Positions 1 through 11,052 of a stretch of DNA of 64,000 bases are shown here, piece by piece. The position numbers and the translations under genes were made by a program. The stretch comes from Protea cynaroides (taxonomy: Eukaryota; Streptophyta; Magnoliopsida; Proteales; Proteaceae), in assembly GCA_028583415.1 (NCBI GenBank), contig CM053267.1, positions 19,041,814 through 19,105,813 on the forward strand, given 5' to 3'. The notes below the pieces were generated by a model that saw only the letters and a list, made by a program, of their open reading frames with translations, was not told the DNA's origin and did not search any database. Numbering within the stretch: position 1 is the first letter of the stretch; each line of letters begins with the position of its first letter.

Positions 1-257
1 AATATCTGATTCTTCTTGATTTCTTTCCTTATTTTTCTTAAAGATTGTTTCCTAAAGTTTTTATTTTGTTTCCTTGTTAAGCTCTTCTATTTTTAGAGCT
101 TTCTTGTAATAGTGATATTCTACCTCGATAAATAAAAGCTTGAGAAGAGAAGAGGGCACTCATTCGACATGACCTACTGATGTAACCAAAATCTCTTCCT
201 TTCCTCTCTCAGTTTGTGGTTTGCAAGTTCTCGTTTCTTTCTTGTGTTATTGTTACA
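1..257 (+). mobile_element. Copia element A, 5' LTR (cut by window start), copy 1
   Basis: This matches the last ~257 bp of the complete LTRs at 18538-18835 and 37128-37425. It contains an AATAAA signal near 130 and ends in TTACA directly before a Met-tRNA primer site. The first ~30 bp lie left of the window. Confidence 0.8.
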
Positions 258-614
258 TGGTATCAGAGCATTAAATCCTTGGTCTTCATTCAAAACATTG
301 TTTTGATAGGCCTTTGATTTTTCTGCTCCACCTATGTAACTGATTTTTTTTTACATACTATTACTACTGGTGATCGAGATTGTTTTTTGCTGCTGCCGAA
401 TTTTTTTTAAGAACACAACTTCTTCTCGATTACCCTACTGCTACCGAGATCAGGTTCAGATCTGTTCGTTCCTCGAGACCCTTCTTTTGGTTTCTTGCTG
501 CTGTCCAAGATCTCGTCAAGATTCTTTTGTTTGTTGCGCCTGCTGCTGCTGCTGAGCCCCACTATTACTACTGCACATCTTCCGTTTGTGGTAATATCTC
601 TCCTTCATACATAT
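258..614 (+). mobile_element. Copia A primer-binding site and untranslated leader, copy 1
   Basis: TGGTATCAGAGC at 258-269 is complementary to the 3' end of plant initiator Met tRNA, the usual copia primer site, and abuts the LTR end. The leader to 614 is T-rich with TGCTGC repeats and contains no supported gene. It ends at tandem ATG codons (615 and 618). Confidence 0.8.
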
Positions 615-2011
615 ATGATGACTGATTCTATAAATACTGAGGTTCCTCCATTAGATTGAAAGGGGTTTCCAATTACCTTCTCTGGGCTCAAACAATTAAA
701 GCCTATGTTCATTCCAAGGACAAATTGGAATTATTATACGTTGATCCTCCTAACTGTGATTCTAAAGAACTTGATGCTGTGAAACTCTATAATGCCTGGA
801 TGCGTGATAATTCCACTGTTCAAACCTGGCTGTGGAACAATATTGATTCATCTATTTTACCTATTGTTATGTTCCACAGCACTACTAAGGCTATTTGGTC
901 TGACTTACAAGAGACATATGAGCAAGATAAAAATGTCTCTCGTATCTATGATCTCTATGAGATGATGTTTACTTACACTAATGGTGATAAATCATTGATT
1001 GAATATTATGGAAGTTTCAAAGGCATTATTGAAGAAATACAGTCTAAGTTTTATGTTGCAAAGTTCTTGACTGGTCTCTCACCTGATTATCAAGGCCTAA
1101 AGAGTCAGCTACTTGTAGGTGCCTTTATTCCTACCCTGAGTGAGACCTTTTTTTGTATCCAATGGTTGGTACCTCAGGGAGACTCACTTCCCAAGGACAA
1201 CCCCGCATTATTTGTTGGTTGTGGCTAAGGCTCTTCCTCTATAAGCCATGGCTCTACTCGAGGCCATGGACATAGCCCTCCTGGTCGAGGTATTGGTAGG
1301 ACAACCTATGATAAATCTAACAGATATTGTACTCACTGTCACAAGACTAATCACAATGTTGACACCTGTTGGAAGAAATTTGGTCATCTAGAAGGGGTTG
1401 ATACGCTAGTCAACTCTGCTAGAACTGAGGATACCCCTACCCCTACACAGGCTCCTCCACCACCATCATCTCTACCATCCTCTGCTCATAATGAGGCATT
1501 ACTATGACAAGTTCAACAACTTGAGGCCACTAGTCCATCGTCCGCGGCCACGGCGGCACGCTGGCTCATACAGGTGGCTGGCTCATACAGGTACATCTGC
1601 TTTATTTTCTACAGCATCTCCTACTCCTTTGATCCTTGAGTTTGGAGCTACTTGCCACATGACTAGTAAGTCATCTGCTTTTTCTTCCATTGTTGAAACC
1701 ACCAAACCTGTAACAATTTATCATGCTGATGGTTCCTCTACCATTGCCTCACAACATGGGTAGGTGTCCCTTACCCCATCCTTGTCATTGTCTTCTGTGC
1801 TCCAAGTCCCTAAATTACCTCTTAATCTTATGTCTATTAGCCAACTTACCAAATCACTTAACTATTATGCTACCTTTTTCCCTTCTTATTGCACTTTTCA
1901 AAATCTCAGGACCTTGGCGACGATTAGTGGCAAACGTGAGCATGCTGGCTTGTACTACTTGGAGCAGACTGAACCATTCACTATCGCTGCTACTATATCC
2001 ACTACCACCCC
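615..2011 (+). pseudogene. Copia A gag-protease pseudogene, copy 1
   Basis: Gag starts at ATG 615, but the frame is lost near 655, after which a copia Gag (UBN2 type) is open over 656-1228, with residues such as SNYLLWAQTIKAY and AIWSDLQETYEQ. A stop at 1226-1228 breaks it before the zinc-knuckle region, so the frame is already lost ahead of protease. The CCHC remnant lies near 1327-1368 and a degenerate retropepsin motif (LEFGATCHMT) near 1633-1662. Pre-integrase sequence (LNLMSISQLTKSL) follows. Element B then interrupts it at 2012. Integrase, reverse transcriptase and RNase H are absent. The copy is non-functional. Confidence 0.85.
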
Positions 2012-2342
2012 TGATGCAAGCCGAGATCCGTTGGATAGGAATCTATTGTAGGGTTTAAGCTTAATTTGAGAAATCTTTGTAATCCTTCTTTTTTTGGCAA
2101 GTTTAATTAGATTTGTTAGGATTTTAATATATATTTATCGAGTTTTAGTTATAATAGGAAGTGTTTACGTTTTTAGGTAATTTCATTTTTAAATTGTTTT
2201 CATTTATTTGTTTAGGTTATCTTGTGGGATCCAATTATTAGTGTTGTAAGCCTATTTATAGGCAAATCTCATTATCAATTGAATATGATGAATAAAATGA
2301 AGAATTGAAAATTTTGTTTGGGAACGGCCAGAGCAGAATTTG

Positions 2343-2373
<31 letters not shown>

Positions 2374-3235
2374 GGCTGGTTCCCTTTCCCCACTGCTATG
2401 GAAGACATTCCCTTCCCTACCAGTCTGTCGGCAGGCCCTCCCCTGCCAATCTGCCGGCAAGCTTTCTCTTCTTCTCTTAGACCCTCCTTCCTTCCTCCTT
2501 TCCTACTGATCCTCTTTCTTAACCTTATTACTCTGCTCTATTTCTGCAACCATTTTGAGAGTAGATAAACTTGATAGATGTTCTATTACAATAATCCATT
2601 AAGTTTGAAATTCAGGGTTTTTGGTCACCTCTCTTAGGCGATAAAAGCTTTGATTTTCAACCCCAACCGATTATCCTTCTATGAGTTACGAACCGACTTC
2701 AGGTATGCACATAAGCTTTATTTCCAGGAGTTGATTTCAGAGTTTTTTGTTCCACGAATCTTCCTTGTTCTTAGGTTTAATTAGTTGGGTTTCAAAGGGA
2801 TAAGGGTCACGATTCTCTGTCCAGAATTTCAAGTTGATTGGGTTTGAATTGAGTGAGTTCTCCTTTGTAGATCGAACCTTTTTTTTTTCTACCTCCTATA
2901 CAATCATGAGGAAGAAAACTTCTTCCCCAACGTGATACTCCTTTTCCTTCTTCTTTTATTAATTACACTCTTTGCTTTTAATTGACTTTCCCATAATACC
3001 TCTAGACTTGCATATAATTCAGTTTTATCCCATCCTTTATATTTGTTTCCAAGTCTACCCTTGTTGTATAATTCCAATTCCTATCATACCTTAAGTGCTT
3101 CTTTGTTTCGTCAAGAATTATTATAAATTCTGGTTATTTACAAATCTACCATTACTTCTATCTTTGAGCGAGTATATTATTTGGAGTGACCTATTAGTGG
3201 ACCCAATAGGGTTTTCTCGACCAGGGTCCGCATCA
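2012..3235 (+). mobile_element. Element B (Ty3-type) LTR, left arm, copy 1
   Basis: A 1224 bp LTR bounded by TGATGC at 2012 and GCATCA at 3230-3235, a perfect 6 bp terminal inverted repeat, followed two bases later by primer site TGGTATCAGAGC (3238-3249). A TATA-like CTATTTATAGG lies near 2251. A (CT)n run near 2343-2374 falls in the probable R/U5 region. The LTR interrupts copia A. The primer and the 3' polypurine context suggest a chromovirus-like Ty3 element, but no coding domain remains to prove lineage. Confidence 0.8.
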
Positions 3236-3650
3236 TTTGGTATCAGAGCAAAACCTGGCAGCTTATATGATGAATCTCAACATTTTGTTTGATATCCGTC
3301 GACAAATACAAAGCCTTAGAGAGATATTGGAATATTGGACGATCATCAACGTACACCAAGTGCCACATTCCATCTTGACGAGTTGCCAAAGAAAAACATT
3401 CCTCCATAACATGAAGAAGTTACAAATTCGAGGACAATTTTTTTTTAAGCGGGCTAGACTTGATGCAGGCCGGGACCCATTAGATAGGAATCTTTTTTAG
3501 GGTTTAAGCTTAATTTGAGAAATCTTTGTAGTCCTTTTTATTTTGGCAAATCTAATTGGATTTGTTAGGGTTTTAATATTTATTTATTGAGTTTTAGTTA
3601 TAATAGGAAATATCTACGTTTTTAGGTAGTTTCTTTTTCTTTTCTTTTTT
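3236..3650 (+). mobile_element. Element B deleted interior and start of a second LTR, copy 1
   Basis: Only ~225 bp lie between the primer site (3238-3249) and the next LTR start, TGATGCAGGCCGGG at 3461. A degenerate purine-rich stretch just before 3461 sits where the polypurine tract belongs. The interior keeps 5' and 3' ends only and has no gag or pol domain. The second LTR matches the first for about 190 bp and then joins directly to the 3' end of the POT1 pseudogene near 3651. B is a tiny non-autonomous derivative. Confidence 0.7.
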
Positions 3651-4891
3651 TTAGTTCCAAAGACTTATATTTTTTTCTTCCTCATACATCACTTTAATCC
3701 TGACAAAAAAAATTTTATACAACATTCTATCCAGTGAGGATTTCTTGGAGCATTTTCATTATCCTAACCATATTCATTTTCAGTTATAGCAATTAATTTG
3801 TTCTTGCAAGTTAGTATATCCACAGATGGTTTACCACCAAAATATTTGTCCCCTTCCTTAGCATACAGAATAACAAGTATCCTTACAGTTAGGTCTTCTA
3901 TGGTAAATCAGATCCTATTATAAAAGGATATTGATAGCTCAAGCAAGGCACACTACCATAAATTAATAATCAATCATTATAATCCCTTTCACGCTAAACT
4001 ATAATTTTATCATTATTTGACAAAGATCGGATCTTAGAAGTAGGCAGCAGAATACCACACCACACCGTTGAGCATGCACGAAAACTTGTGTTACGGAATC
4101 TTACTCATTGACACCAACCCTGAAAATATTGGCCAAGTCCAGGATTATCCGAAGGCCTACTGACTCTTAAGACAATACCCACAGAAGGGAATGTGCAAAA
4201 TCCCTTGGAAATGACAATGGATCCTGATGAAAATGAAGTGGACTTGCTGCTTCAGAATCTTGCTTTGAGTCAAAAGTTAATGTTGGAGCATCAGTTTCAT
4301 CCCACACAAAAAGAATCAATTCATCCTGAGAAACTTTAGAAACAAGTAGAATCTTGCATACCAAATCACGATATTCACCTTCCTTTATATCTTTCAATAC
4401 AATCAAGTACTCAATTCCTCCTCCATCAATTTCGAAGTGGAACGACCACGCTCTTGAAAGACGCACGTGTAAATCATCTTGATTCTTTAAGCACAATGTT
4501 GAGGAAGTATGATAAGGATTTAAGTCCATATTAGATTTTCTTTCAAAAAGAACAAAAGAAGAATATTGTTTGTCGAAGACCACACTTGCAGTCCCCTCGT
4601 ACGGTCTCATCATAATATTGTACAAAAGAATGATATCTCCACAGTGCTTGACTTAAAGTAATCCCCAAATTTCTTAGTAAAAATAGATATTAAGATTTCA
4701 TCGTTGTTATGCCATTGGTTTACTATTCTCATTATTCAAACATAATCCATTCCCTTGCACTTTCCTGGAATGCCGAGTTCAATCATAATGCCTATCACAT
4801 CCACTTTCAACTTTGGATTCTTGATAGTAACTGCATCACTCAGTGTCTTGCGAGAAGTCAGGAAATCAAGATAAAAGCAAGAAGTCGGATC
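3651..4891 (-). pseudogene. POT1 retropseudogene, left inverted copy, copy 1
   Basis: Read on minus, this encodes pieces of plant Protection of Telomeres 1: OB1 sequence near 4650-4885, OB2 sequence over 4167-4625 (YNIMMRPYEG, IKEGEYRDLVCKIL, LFVWDETDAPTL) and C-terminal sequence to about 3651. POT1 binds single-stranded telomeric G-rich DNA through these OB folds. No introns are visible, which fits a reverse-transcribed origin. Frameshifts and stops prevent a full product, and a middle portion before the C-terminal domain is missing. It mirrors 5045-6293 at about 90% identity by eye. Confidence 0.85.
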
Positions 4892-5044
4892 CTTTTTAAA
4901 TCATCTTGATACTTTAAGCAGAATGTTAAAGAAGTATGATAAGGATTTAAGTCCATAATAGATTTTCCTTCAAAAAGAGCAAAAGAAGAATATTGTTTGT
5001 TGAAGGTTACACTTGCAGTCACACAAAGTCTAAAAAGGATGAAC
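4892..5044 (-). pseudogene. Inverted-repeat spacer with a third POT1 fragment, copy 1
   Basis: The 153 bp between the two POT1 arms is not unique filler. On minus, about 4898-5018 repeats an internal OB2 stretch of POT1 (NKQYSSFALFEGKS, then DLNPYHTS). The centre is therefore a further short POT1 piece in the left-arm orientation. Spacer length is 153 bp in all three units. Confidence 0.75.
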
Positions 5045-6293
5045 GATCCGACCTCCCGCTTCTATCTAAATTCCCCGACTTCTCTTAAGCCACTGAGTGA
5101 TGCAATTACCATTAAGAATCCAAAGTTAAAAGTGGATGTAATAGACATTATTGTTGAACTCGGCATTCCAAGAAAGAGCAAGGGAACGGATTATATTCAA
5201 ATAATGAGAATAGTAGACCAATGGCATTACAACGATGAAATCTTAGTATCTATTTTACTAAGAAATTTGAGGATTTACCTCAAGTCAAGCACTGTGGAAA
5301 TATCATTCTTCTGTACAATATTATGATGAGACCGTACGAGGGGACTGCAAGTGTGGTCTTCAACAAACAATATTCTTCTTTTGCTCTTTTTGAATGAAAA
5401 TCTAATATGGACTTAAATCCTTATCATACTTCCTCAACATTCTGCCTAAAGAATCAAGATGATTTATACATGCGTCGTGCAAGAGCATGGTCGTTTCACT
5501 TCGAACATGATGGATGAGGAACTAAGTACTTGATTACATTGAAAGATATAAAGGAAGGTGAATATCGTGACTTAGTATGCAAGATTCTGCTTGTTTCTGA
5601 AGTTTCTCAGGATGAATGGATTCTCTTTGTGTGGGATGAAACTGATGCTCCAACATTAACTTTTGACTTAGAGCAAGATTCTGAAGCAGCAAGTCCACTT
5701 CCTTCTCATAAAGATCCGTTCCCATTTCCAAGGAAGGCAGTTTGCACATTCACTTCTGTGGGCACCATCTTAAGAGTCAGTGGGCCTTCGGATAATCTTA
5801 GACTTGACCAATATTTACAGGGTTGGAGCCAATGAGTGAGATTCCATAACATAAGTTTTCCTGCATGCTCAAGGTGTGGCGTGGTATCATGCTGCCTACT
5901 TCTAAGATCCGATCTTTATCAAATAATGATACATTTGTAGTTCAACGTGAAAAGGATTATAATAATCGATTATCAAATTATGGTAGTTGTCTTGCTTGAG
6001 CTATCAATATCCTTTTACAATAGGATCTGATTTACCGTAGCAGACTTAACTGCAAAGATACATGTTAGTTAATCTGTATGCTAAGGAAGGGGACAAATAT
6101 TTTGGAGGTAAACCATCTGTGGATATACAAACTAGTAAGAGGAAAAAATTAATTGCTATAATTGAAAATGAATATGGTTAGGATAATGAAAATGCTCCAA
6201 GAAATCCTCCTTGGATAGAATGTTGTATAAAATCTTTTTGTCAGAATTAAAGTAATGTATGGGGAAGAAACATATAAGATGTTTGGCACTAAA
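5045..6293 (+). pseudogene. POT1 retropseudogene, right inverted copy, copy 1
   Basis: Plus-strand intronless POT1 sequence running from OB1 (KVDVIDIIVELGIPRKSKGT at about 5130-5190) through OB2 (RPYEGTASVVFNKQ; GEYRDLVCKILLVSEV) to the C-terminal region (YAKEGDKYFGGKPSVD; ENAPRNPPWIECC) and the end near KMFGTK at about 6293. A frameshift lies near 5252. In-frame stops follow near 5395 and 5515, and about 80 codons between OB2 and the C-terminal domain are missing. The domain order is that of plant POT1. It cannot encode a working protein. Confidence 0.9.
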
Positions 6294-6310
6294 AAAAAAG
6301 AAAAAGAAAA

Positions 6311-6707
6311 GGAAACTACTTAAAAACGTAGACACTACCTATTATAACTAAAACTCAATAAATAAATATTAAAACCCTAACAAATCTAATTAAACTTGCC
6401 AAAATAAAAAGGATTACAAAAATTTCTCAAATTAAACATAACCCTTAAAAAAGATTCCTATCCAACGGATCCCTGCCTACACCAATTCTCGCCGCTAAAA
6501 AAAAATCGTCCTCAAATGTGTAACTTCTTGATGTCCGGGAGGAATGTCTTTCTTTGGCAACGTGTCAAGATGGAATGTGCCACTGGTTGTGCACTGATGA
6601 TCGTCCAATATTCTAGTATCTCTCTAAGGCTTTGCATTTGTCGACAGATATCAAACAAAATGTTGAGATCCATCATATAAGCTGCCAAGTTTCGCTCTGA
6701 TATCAAA
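6311..6707 (-). mobile_element. Element B partial LTR and interior, right arm, copy 1
   Basis: Mirror of 3236-3650. The partial LTR occupies about 6311-6484, the deleted interior follows, and the primer site appears as its complement GCTCTGATATCA at 6694-6705. One mismatch separates this from the left-arm primer site. Confidence 0.7.
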
Positions 6708-7601
6708 TGATGTGGACCCAGGTCAAGAAAAGCCTATTGGGTTCACTGATAAGCCACTCCAAATAATATACTCCCTCAAAGATAGAAGCAATAGCAAATT
6801 TGTAAATAACCAGAATTTATAATAATCCTTGACGAAACAAACAAGCCCTTAAGGTATGATAGGAATTGGAATTAAACAACAAGGGTAGATTTGGAAGCAA
6901 ATATAAAAGATGGGATAAAACTGAATTATATGCAAGTCTAGAGGTATTATGGAAAAATCAATTAATAGCAAACAGTGTAAATAATAAAATAAGAAGGAAA
7001 AGGAGTATCATGTTGGGGAAGAAGTTTTCTTCCTCACGATTGTATAGGAGACAAAAAAAAAAAAAAACAAGTTCGATCCACAGAGAACTCATTCAATTCA
7101 AACCCAATCAACTTGAAATTCTAGACAGAGAATAGTAACCCTTATCCCTTTGAAACCCAATAGATTAAACCTGAGGACAAGGAAGATTAGTAGAACAAGA
7201 AACTCTAAAATCAACCCCTAGTGGTAAAGCTAATGTACAGACCTGAAGCCGGTTCATAACTCACAGAAGGGTAATCGGTCAGGGCTGATAATCCCAGGCT
7301 TAAATTGCCTCAGAGAGGTAAACTAATACCCTGAATTTCAGACTTAATGGATTATTACAAGAGAAGATCTATCAAGTTTATCTAGTCACAAAACAGTTGC
7401 AGAAACAGAGTAGAGTAATAAGGTTAAGAAATAAGAAAGAGGATCAGTAGGAAAGGCGGAGAGAAGGAGGGTTTGAGAGAAGGAGAGAAATCAAAGGGGG
7501 AGGGAAGAGAAAGCCTGCCGATAAACTGGCAGGAGAGGGAATGTCTTCCACAACAGTGGGGAAGGGGAACCAGCTGTGGGAGAGAGACACGGCCAAACCG
7601 A

Positions 7602-7640
<39 letters not shown>

Positions 7641-7724
7641 GAGCAAATTCTGCTCTGCCCGTAGGCACCCAAACAACTTTTTCAATTCTTCATTTTATTC
7701 ATCATATTCAATTGATAATGAGAT
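6708..7724 (-). mobile_element. Element B LTR truncated at its 5' end, right arm, copy 1
   Basis: A minus-strand LTR B beginning at 6708 and matching the left-arm LTR back to its position 2266. The first ~254 bp, including the TATA-like motif, are missing. A pure (GA)n run at about 7601-7637 mirrors the (CT)n run of the left arm. Copia C leader sequence begins immediately beyond 7724. Confidence 0.75.
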
Positions 7725-8482
7725 AGATAGCTATCAAGCAATCACTATACTGAAAGGACACTGCCTTGTGATGTCAACAGCAGCAAATAGGATAGATATT
7801 AAAAGAGTCAGGCCAAAGAGAGGACTCCCAAATCAATAGACAAAAAACAACATAGATAATATGCAGGCAGAAGCAGCAGAATTCGATGGCTATCCATTCA
7901 AAAGCAGATTAACAGTCATTGAAATAAGACCTTACCAAAGTTGAACAGAAACTGAACGCAGGAACAGCAGCCGATTGAAACAACCTTTAAAATCCATAAA
8001 TCCGAGTTTAACAGATTGAAGAACAATAAACCAGAACCAAATCAGTAACAGAGACACAATAAATCACACAGATAACCAGAATCAGAACTATAAACAAATC
8101 TGATTTTGACTTAGGGAATATAACCAGGGAAATTCAGATAATCAGATCGGTGATATTCAGCAAATCAGTAAAATAGTCAAGCAGCCATTAATGGAGAATA
8201 ACAGCAGCATTACCAAGGAAAACAGATTTCAGATCTGTGATAAGCAGCAGATCAGTAAACCAGTCAAGCAATCATTAATGGAGGACATGAACATATTCAG
8301 ATCTGAAACTAACAGAAGTAGAAAACAAGAAATTCAGAACTGAAACTGCAGAGAAGGCTTACCAGAACTTGCAGAGAATAGAAAACAACAGCAGAAGCAG
8401 CAGAGGCAGCACTGCTGATACACTAGAATGAGAACCTTAAACGACTCTCAAAATGGCAAACTAGGTAATTGCTCTGATACCA
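7725..8482 (-). mobile_element. Copia C primer site and leader, copy 1
   Basis: On minus, primer site TGGTATCAGAGC (its complement at 8471-8482) follows LTR C and is followed by a ~745 bp leader rich in CTGCTG and TTCTGATT motifs, with no open frame of note. Element B cuts it at 7725, so no C coding sequence survives. Confidence 0.75.
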
Positions 8483-8823
8483 TGTAAAAAAGTGAAGAAA
8501 GAGATGAAAGAGTGGAGAAGAAGAAGAATAGGATAGAGAGAAACTGTGAATGTCTCTCCTACTGCTGATCTCATTAAAAAGAACAAGAAAGATAATAATG
8601 TTCTTCTAGTTACACTAGGAAACATAAAACCAATCTAACTCTTAAGAATAGGAAAAAAACAAATATAAGCCTAAAAAATAGAATTAGAGAACAACTGAAA
8701 TAATAAACTAATGTAACTACTGATCTGTAAACTGTACATAGAACCGACAAAGTGTAGATAACACCAATGACACGGCAGATAGGAGCACTTCTGTGTGTGG
8801 CTATCGACGCTATATCTTCAACA
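8483..8823 (-). mobile_element. Copia C LTR, copy 1
   Basis: A 341 bp LTR: on minus it runs from TGTTGAAGATATAGC at 8823 to TTTTTTACA at 8483, abutting the primer site. The length is 341 bp in all three units. The base GTACC at 8824-8828 may be one target-site copy; the other end of the element is missing. Confidence 0.8.
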
Positions 8824-9256
8824 GTACCCTTGTTGCACCAAAACCCAGATGGTTTGGTCCTGGTTCTTTGCAGCCTGAGTTTGTAGGTTGGGTTGAACAG
8901 ATACAACCAGTCAACTGCATCTGCATCAAGGTCCCTTAAGTCTGTTCATCACTCAACTTCTTCAATACATCAGTAGATTAAAAGACCATCCCTCAAAATC
9001 AATGCTATCATGCATAATTATATCTTTTCCCTGAAAGAGTGGCAATTATAAAAACGGATTCTATTTAGGTTCCCAAAGTAAATGTTCTAGTTGAAATGCC
9101 ATCGTAGTGTAGATGCACTCTTCCATTTAAATGCTGAGTTAACAGAAAAGATCAGTCACAATCAAAATACTAACTACCAAAACTGAACAAATGTATACCA
9201 GATTTGAAGGGCATTGTATGGAGCATTAAAACAGGATACAAAGGGGTTGAACTAAC
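8824..9256 (-). other. Flank between LTR C and kinase exon, copy 1
   Basis: Minus-strand sequence just outside LTR C keeps a short open stretch (DAVDWLYLFNPTYKLRL) that is in frame longer in copies 2 and 3. Copy 1 has one extra T near 8937 that shifts it. I do not recognise a family. The remainder is AT-rich, intron-like sequence. Confidence 0.35.
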
Positions 9257-10133
9257 CGGCAAATATCACGCAGAATCTTCAGTCTCCTTCGCCAGCTGAG
9301 TTTCTTTTTCTGGCCACTCATATGGATCAAATGATACAAGGACCCCCAATCCATGTATTCAGTTACCATTAACAAATGAGGAGGCTTTGTGCATACCCCA
9401 AGAAATAAAATAACTGCAAAATTAGCATTAATTGTTTCATGAGCACAGAAATAAGCATCTATATAAATAATACTTGTACGAAAAATTTTGTCAGTCTTGA
9501 ATATCAAACATGGGAAACTATAAACAAAAATAGAATTTTAGGTGATTTTGTCGGAAATCAATAAGCCAACAAATAGATAAAACAGAAAAAAAAAAAAAAA
9601 AAAACAACAATCCAACAATTAAGGCCTGATATGCAACCATCTATGAAATACGAGGGGATAAAGTTCAGTAACCGTGGGTATAGGAGAATACCATTTGGAT
9701 GTCGAAGGTGGCTGAAAAGAGAAAAGAATGCTTCTGAGTCAGACGAAGAAAAAACTGAGATGAAATAAGTAGACCCCTCATGGATCATAAGTCAATACCT
9801 TAGGATAGATATTTCATTGCAGAAGTCCTCCATATTTTCAGTGGTCAAATCTTGCTCAAAGAAAATTTTGATTGCAACATGGAAAACTTCTCCAAAGAAA
9901 CTTGAAGTCAAATCAATGGAGAAGAGAAGTTAAGCAAGTATAGAATTAATATTCACTGGAGAATAATTTTTTGTTTCCCCTATGTTACACAAAAGTCCTG
10001 ATGCCCTTACAGAAACGACTCCATGAGTAATTTTATTCCAACAGGGCAATATGCTGCCACCTAAGGGCATCTGGCAGGAGACCATTGTGGTCCTCGCACT
10101 ATAGAAGCAGCAGTAGAAAAACATAGATATAAA

Positions 10134-10300
10134 AAGGGCATTACCCAGTGCACGAGCCTCCCGCCACTGTGGGGCCTGGGGAGGAACTTATGTGTACAGC
10201 CTTACACCCGCTTTGCGGAGAGGGTGTTTCTAGATTCGAAAATATGACCACCAAGTCATGATGGAGCAACCTTACCATTGCGCCGAGGTCCACCCTCTTA
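10134..10300 (-). mobile_element. Au-type SINE, copy 1
   Basis: On minus the sequence reads like an Au-family plant SINE: an A-box region GGCGCAATGGTAAGG (complement of 10270-10284), a degenerate B box around 10231-10242, CGGGAGGCTCGTGCACTGGG near the 3' end, then a T-rich tail. It lies in the kinase intron between the glycine-loop exon and the upstream exon. Confidence 0.75.
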
Positions 10301-10953
10301 AGAATACGCAGATATGTCCAAAAAAAATATGTTTTATGAAAGGTGGCTATGCAAAACAATTCCACCATGTAAAAAAAAAAAAAAAAAAAGAAGAAAGAAT
10401 TATTTTCATACAGTAATAATTATATTTTCAATCTAATCAAGAAAAATACCTAACAAATGTAAGATAGTAATATAATATGCTACATAGCTGACCAGATTTA
10501 GTTAGGTAAGGCATTGTTGTTGTTGTTGTTGTGATATAATATGCTACATGATGAGGGTTTAATGATACTCTACATAGTTTAATCTGCTTACCACGAATAT
10601 CATCCCAAGCTGATGTAACCGAGAAATCACCCGTCTGGGTCAACAGCCATCTACATTCATCCTTATCTTGCTCTCACTGATCTGGTATAATATGAAGTAC
10701 TCCACAAAAAGAGTGGAAGGCGAAAGGCACTTATACAACATTAGAGGAGATTTTCTGTACACACTACACCAACCGAACCATCTCACACCGAACTGTATAA
10801 CCTAGATCTGAGCTACCTGGATCAGTCCAGTCCAATCAGCCGGTAGTGGAATCAGAGTACCATTGATCAGTCATTCCAACCATGGATTGCCCACAGCTTC
10901 TCGATGCCAATCTCGCACTTGACACGCAATACACACCTGATTAGAAAGATCAC
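10301..10953. other. Intronic AT-rich sequence with A-tract and (TTG)n, copy 1
   Basis: Holds a ~20 bp A tract at about 10369-10389 and a (TTG)6 run near 10514-10532. I see no gene. Confidence 0.5.
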
Positions 10954-11052
10954 TATAGGATCTTGTGGAACAGGATTTGACTCAGCAAACGGTTCGGTAC
11001 GAACGAAGAAATTTTGGACAAAAGGATCAGAACTCGCTGATAGGAAAGGTGA
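10954..11052 (-). pseudogene. ccmFN: Mitochondrial ccmFN fragment, copy 1
   Basis: Thirty-three codons on minus (SPFLSASSDPFVQNFFVRTE, ending ESNPVPQDPI) match an internal stretch of plant mitochondrial ccmFN, a membrane protein of cytochrome c maturation. The open frame extends both ways, but those extensions do not follow ccmFN, so the mitochondrial source was already rearranged or the insertion is chimeric. It sits in a nuclear kinase intron and has no start of its own. Confidence 0.65.

Larger units (their letters stand above)
2266..7724. repeat. Large inverted repeat centred on POT1, copy 1
   Basis: The left arm (2266-4891) and right arm (5045-7724) are reverse complements, at about 90% by eye, through LTR B, its primer site, the deleted interior, the partial second LTR and the POT1 copy. 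The arms are ~2.6-2.7 kb with a 153 bp spacer. Homology stops on the left at 2266, inside LTR B, because the right-arm LTR lacks the first ~254 bp. Confidence 0.9.

Noticed and set aside
3651..6293. A functional tandem pair of POT1 genes
   Set aside because: Opposed orientation, no introns, shared frameshifts and stops, and a missing internal segment.
9257..9413. Active protein kinase
   Set aside because: HRD, DFG and the whole C-lobe are missing and the exons carry disabling changes.
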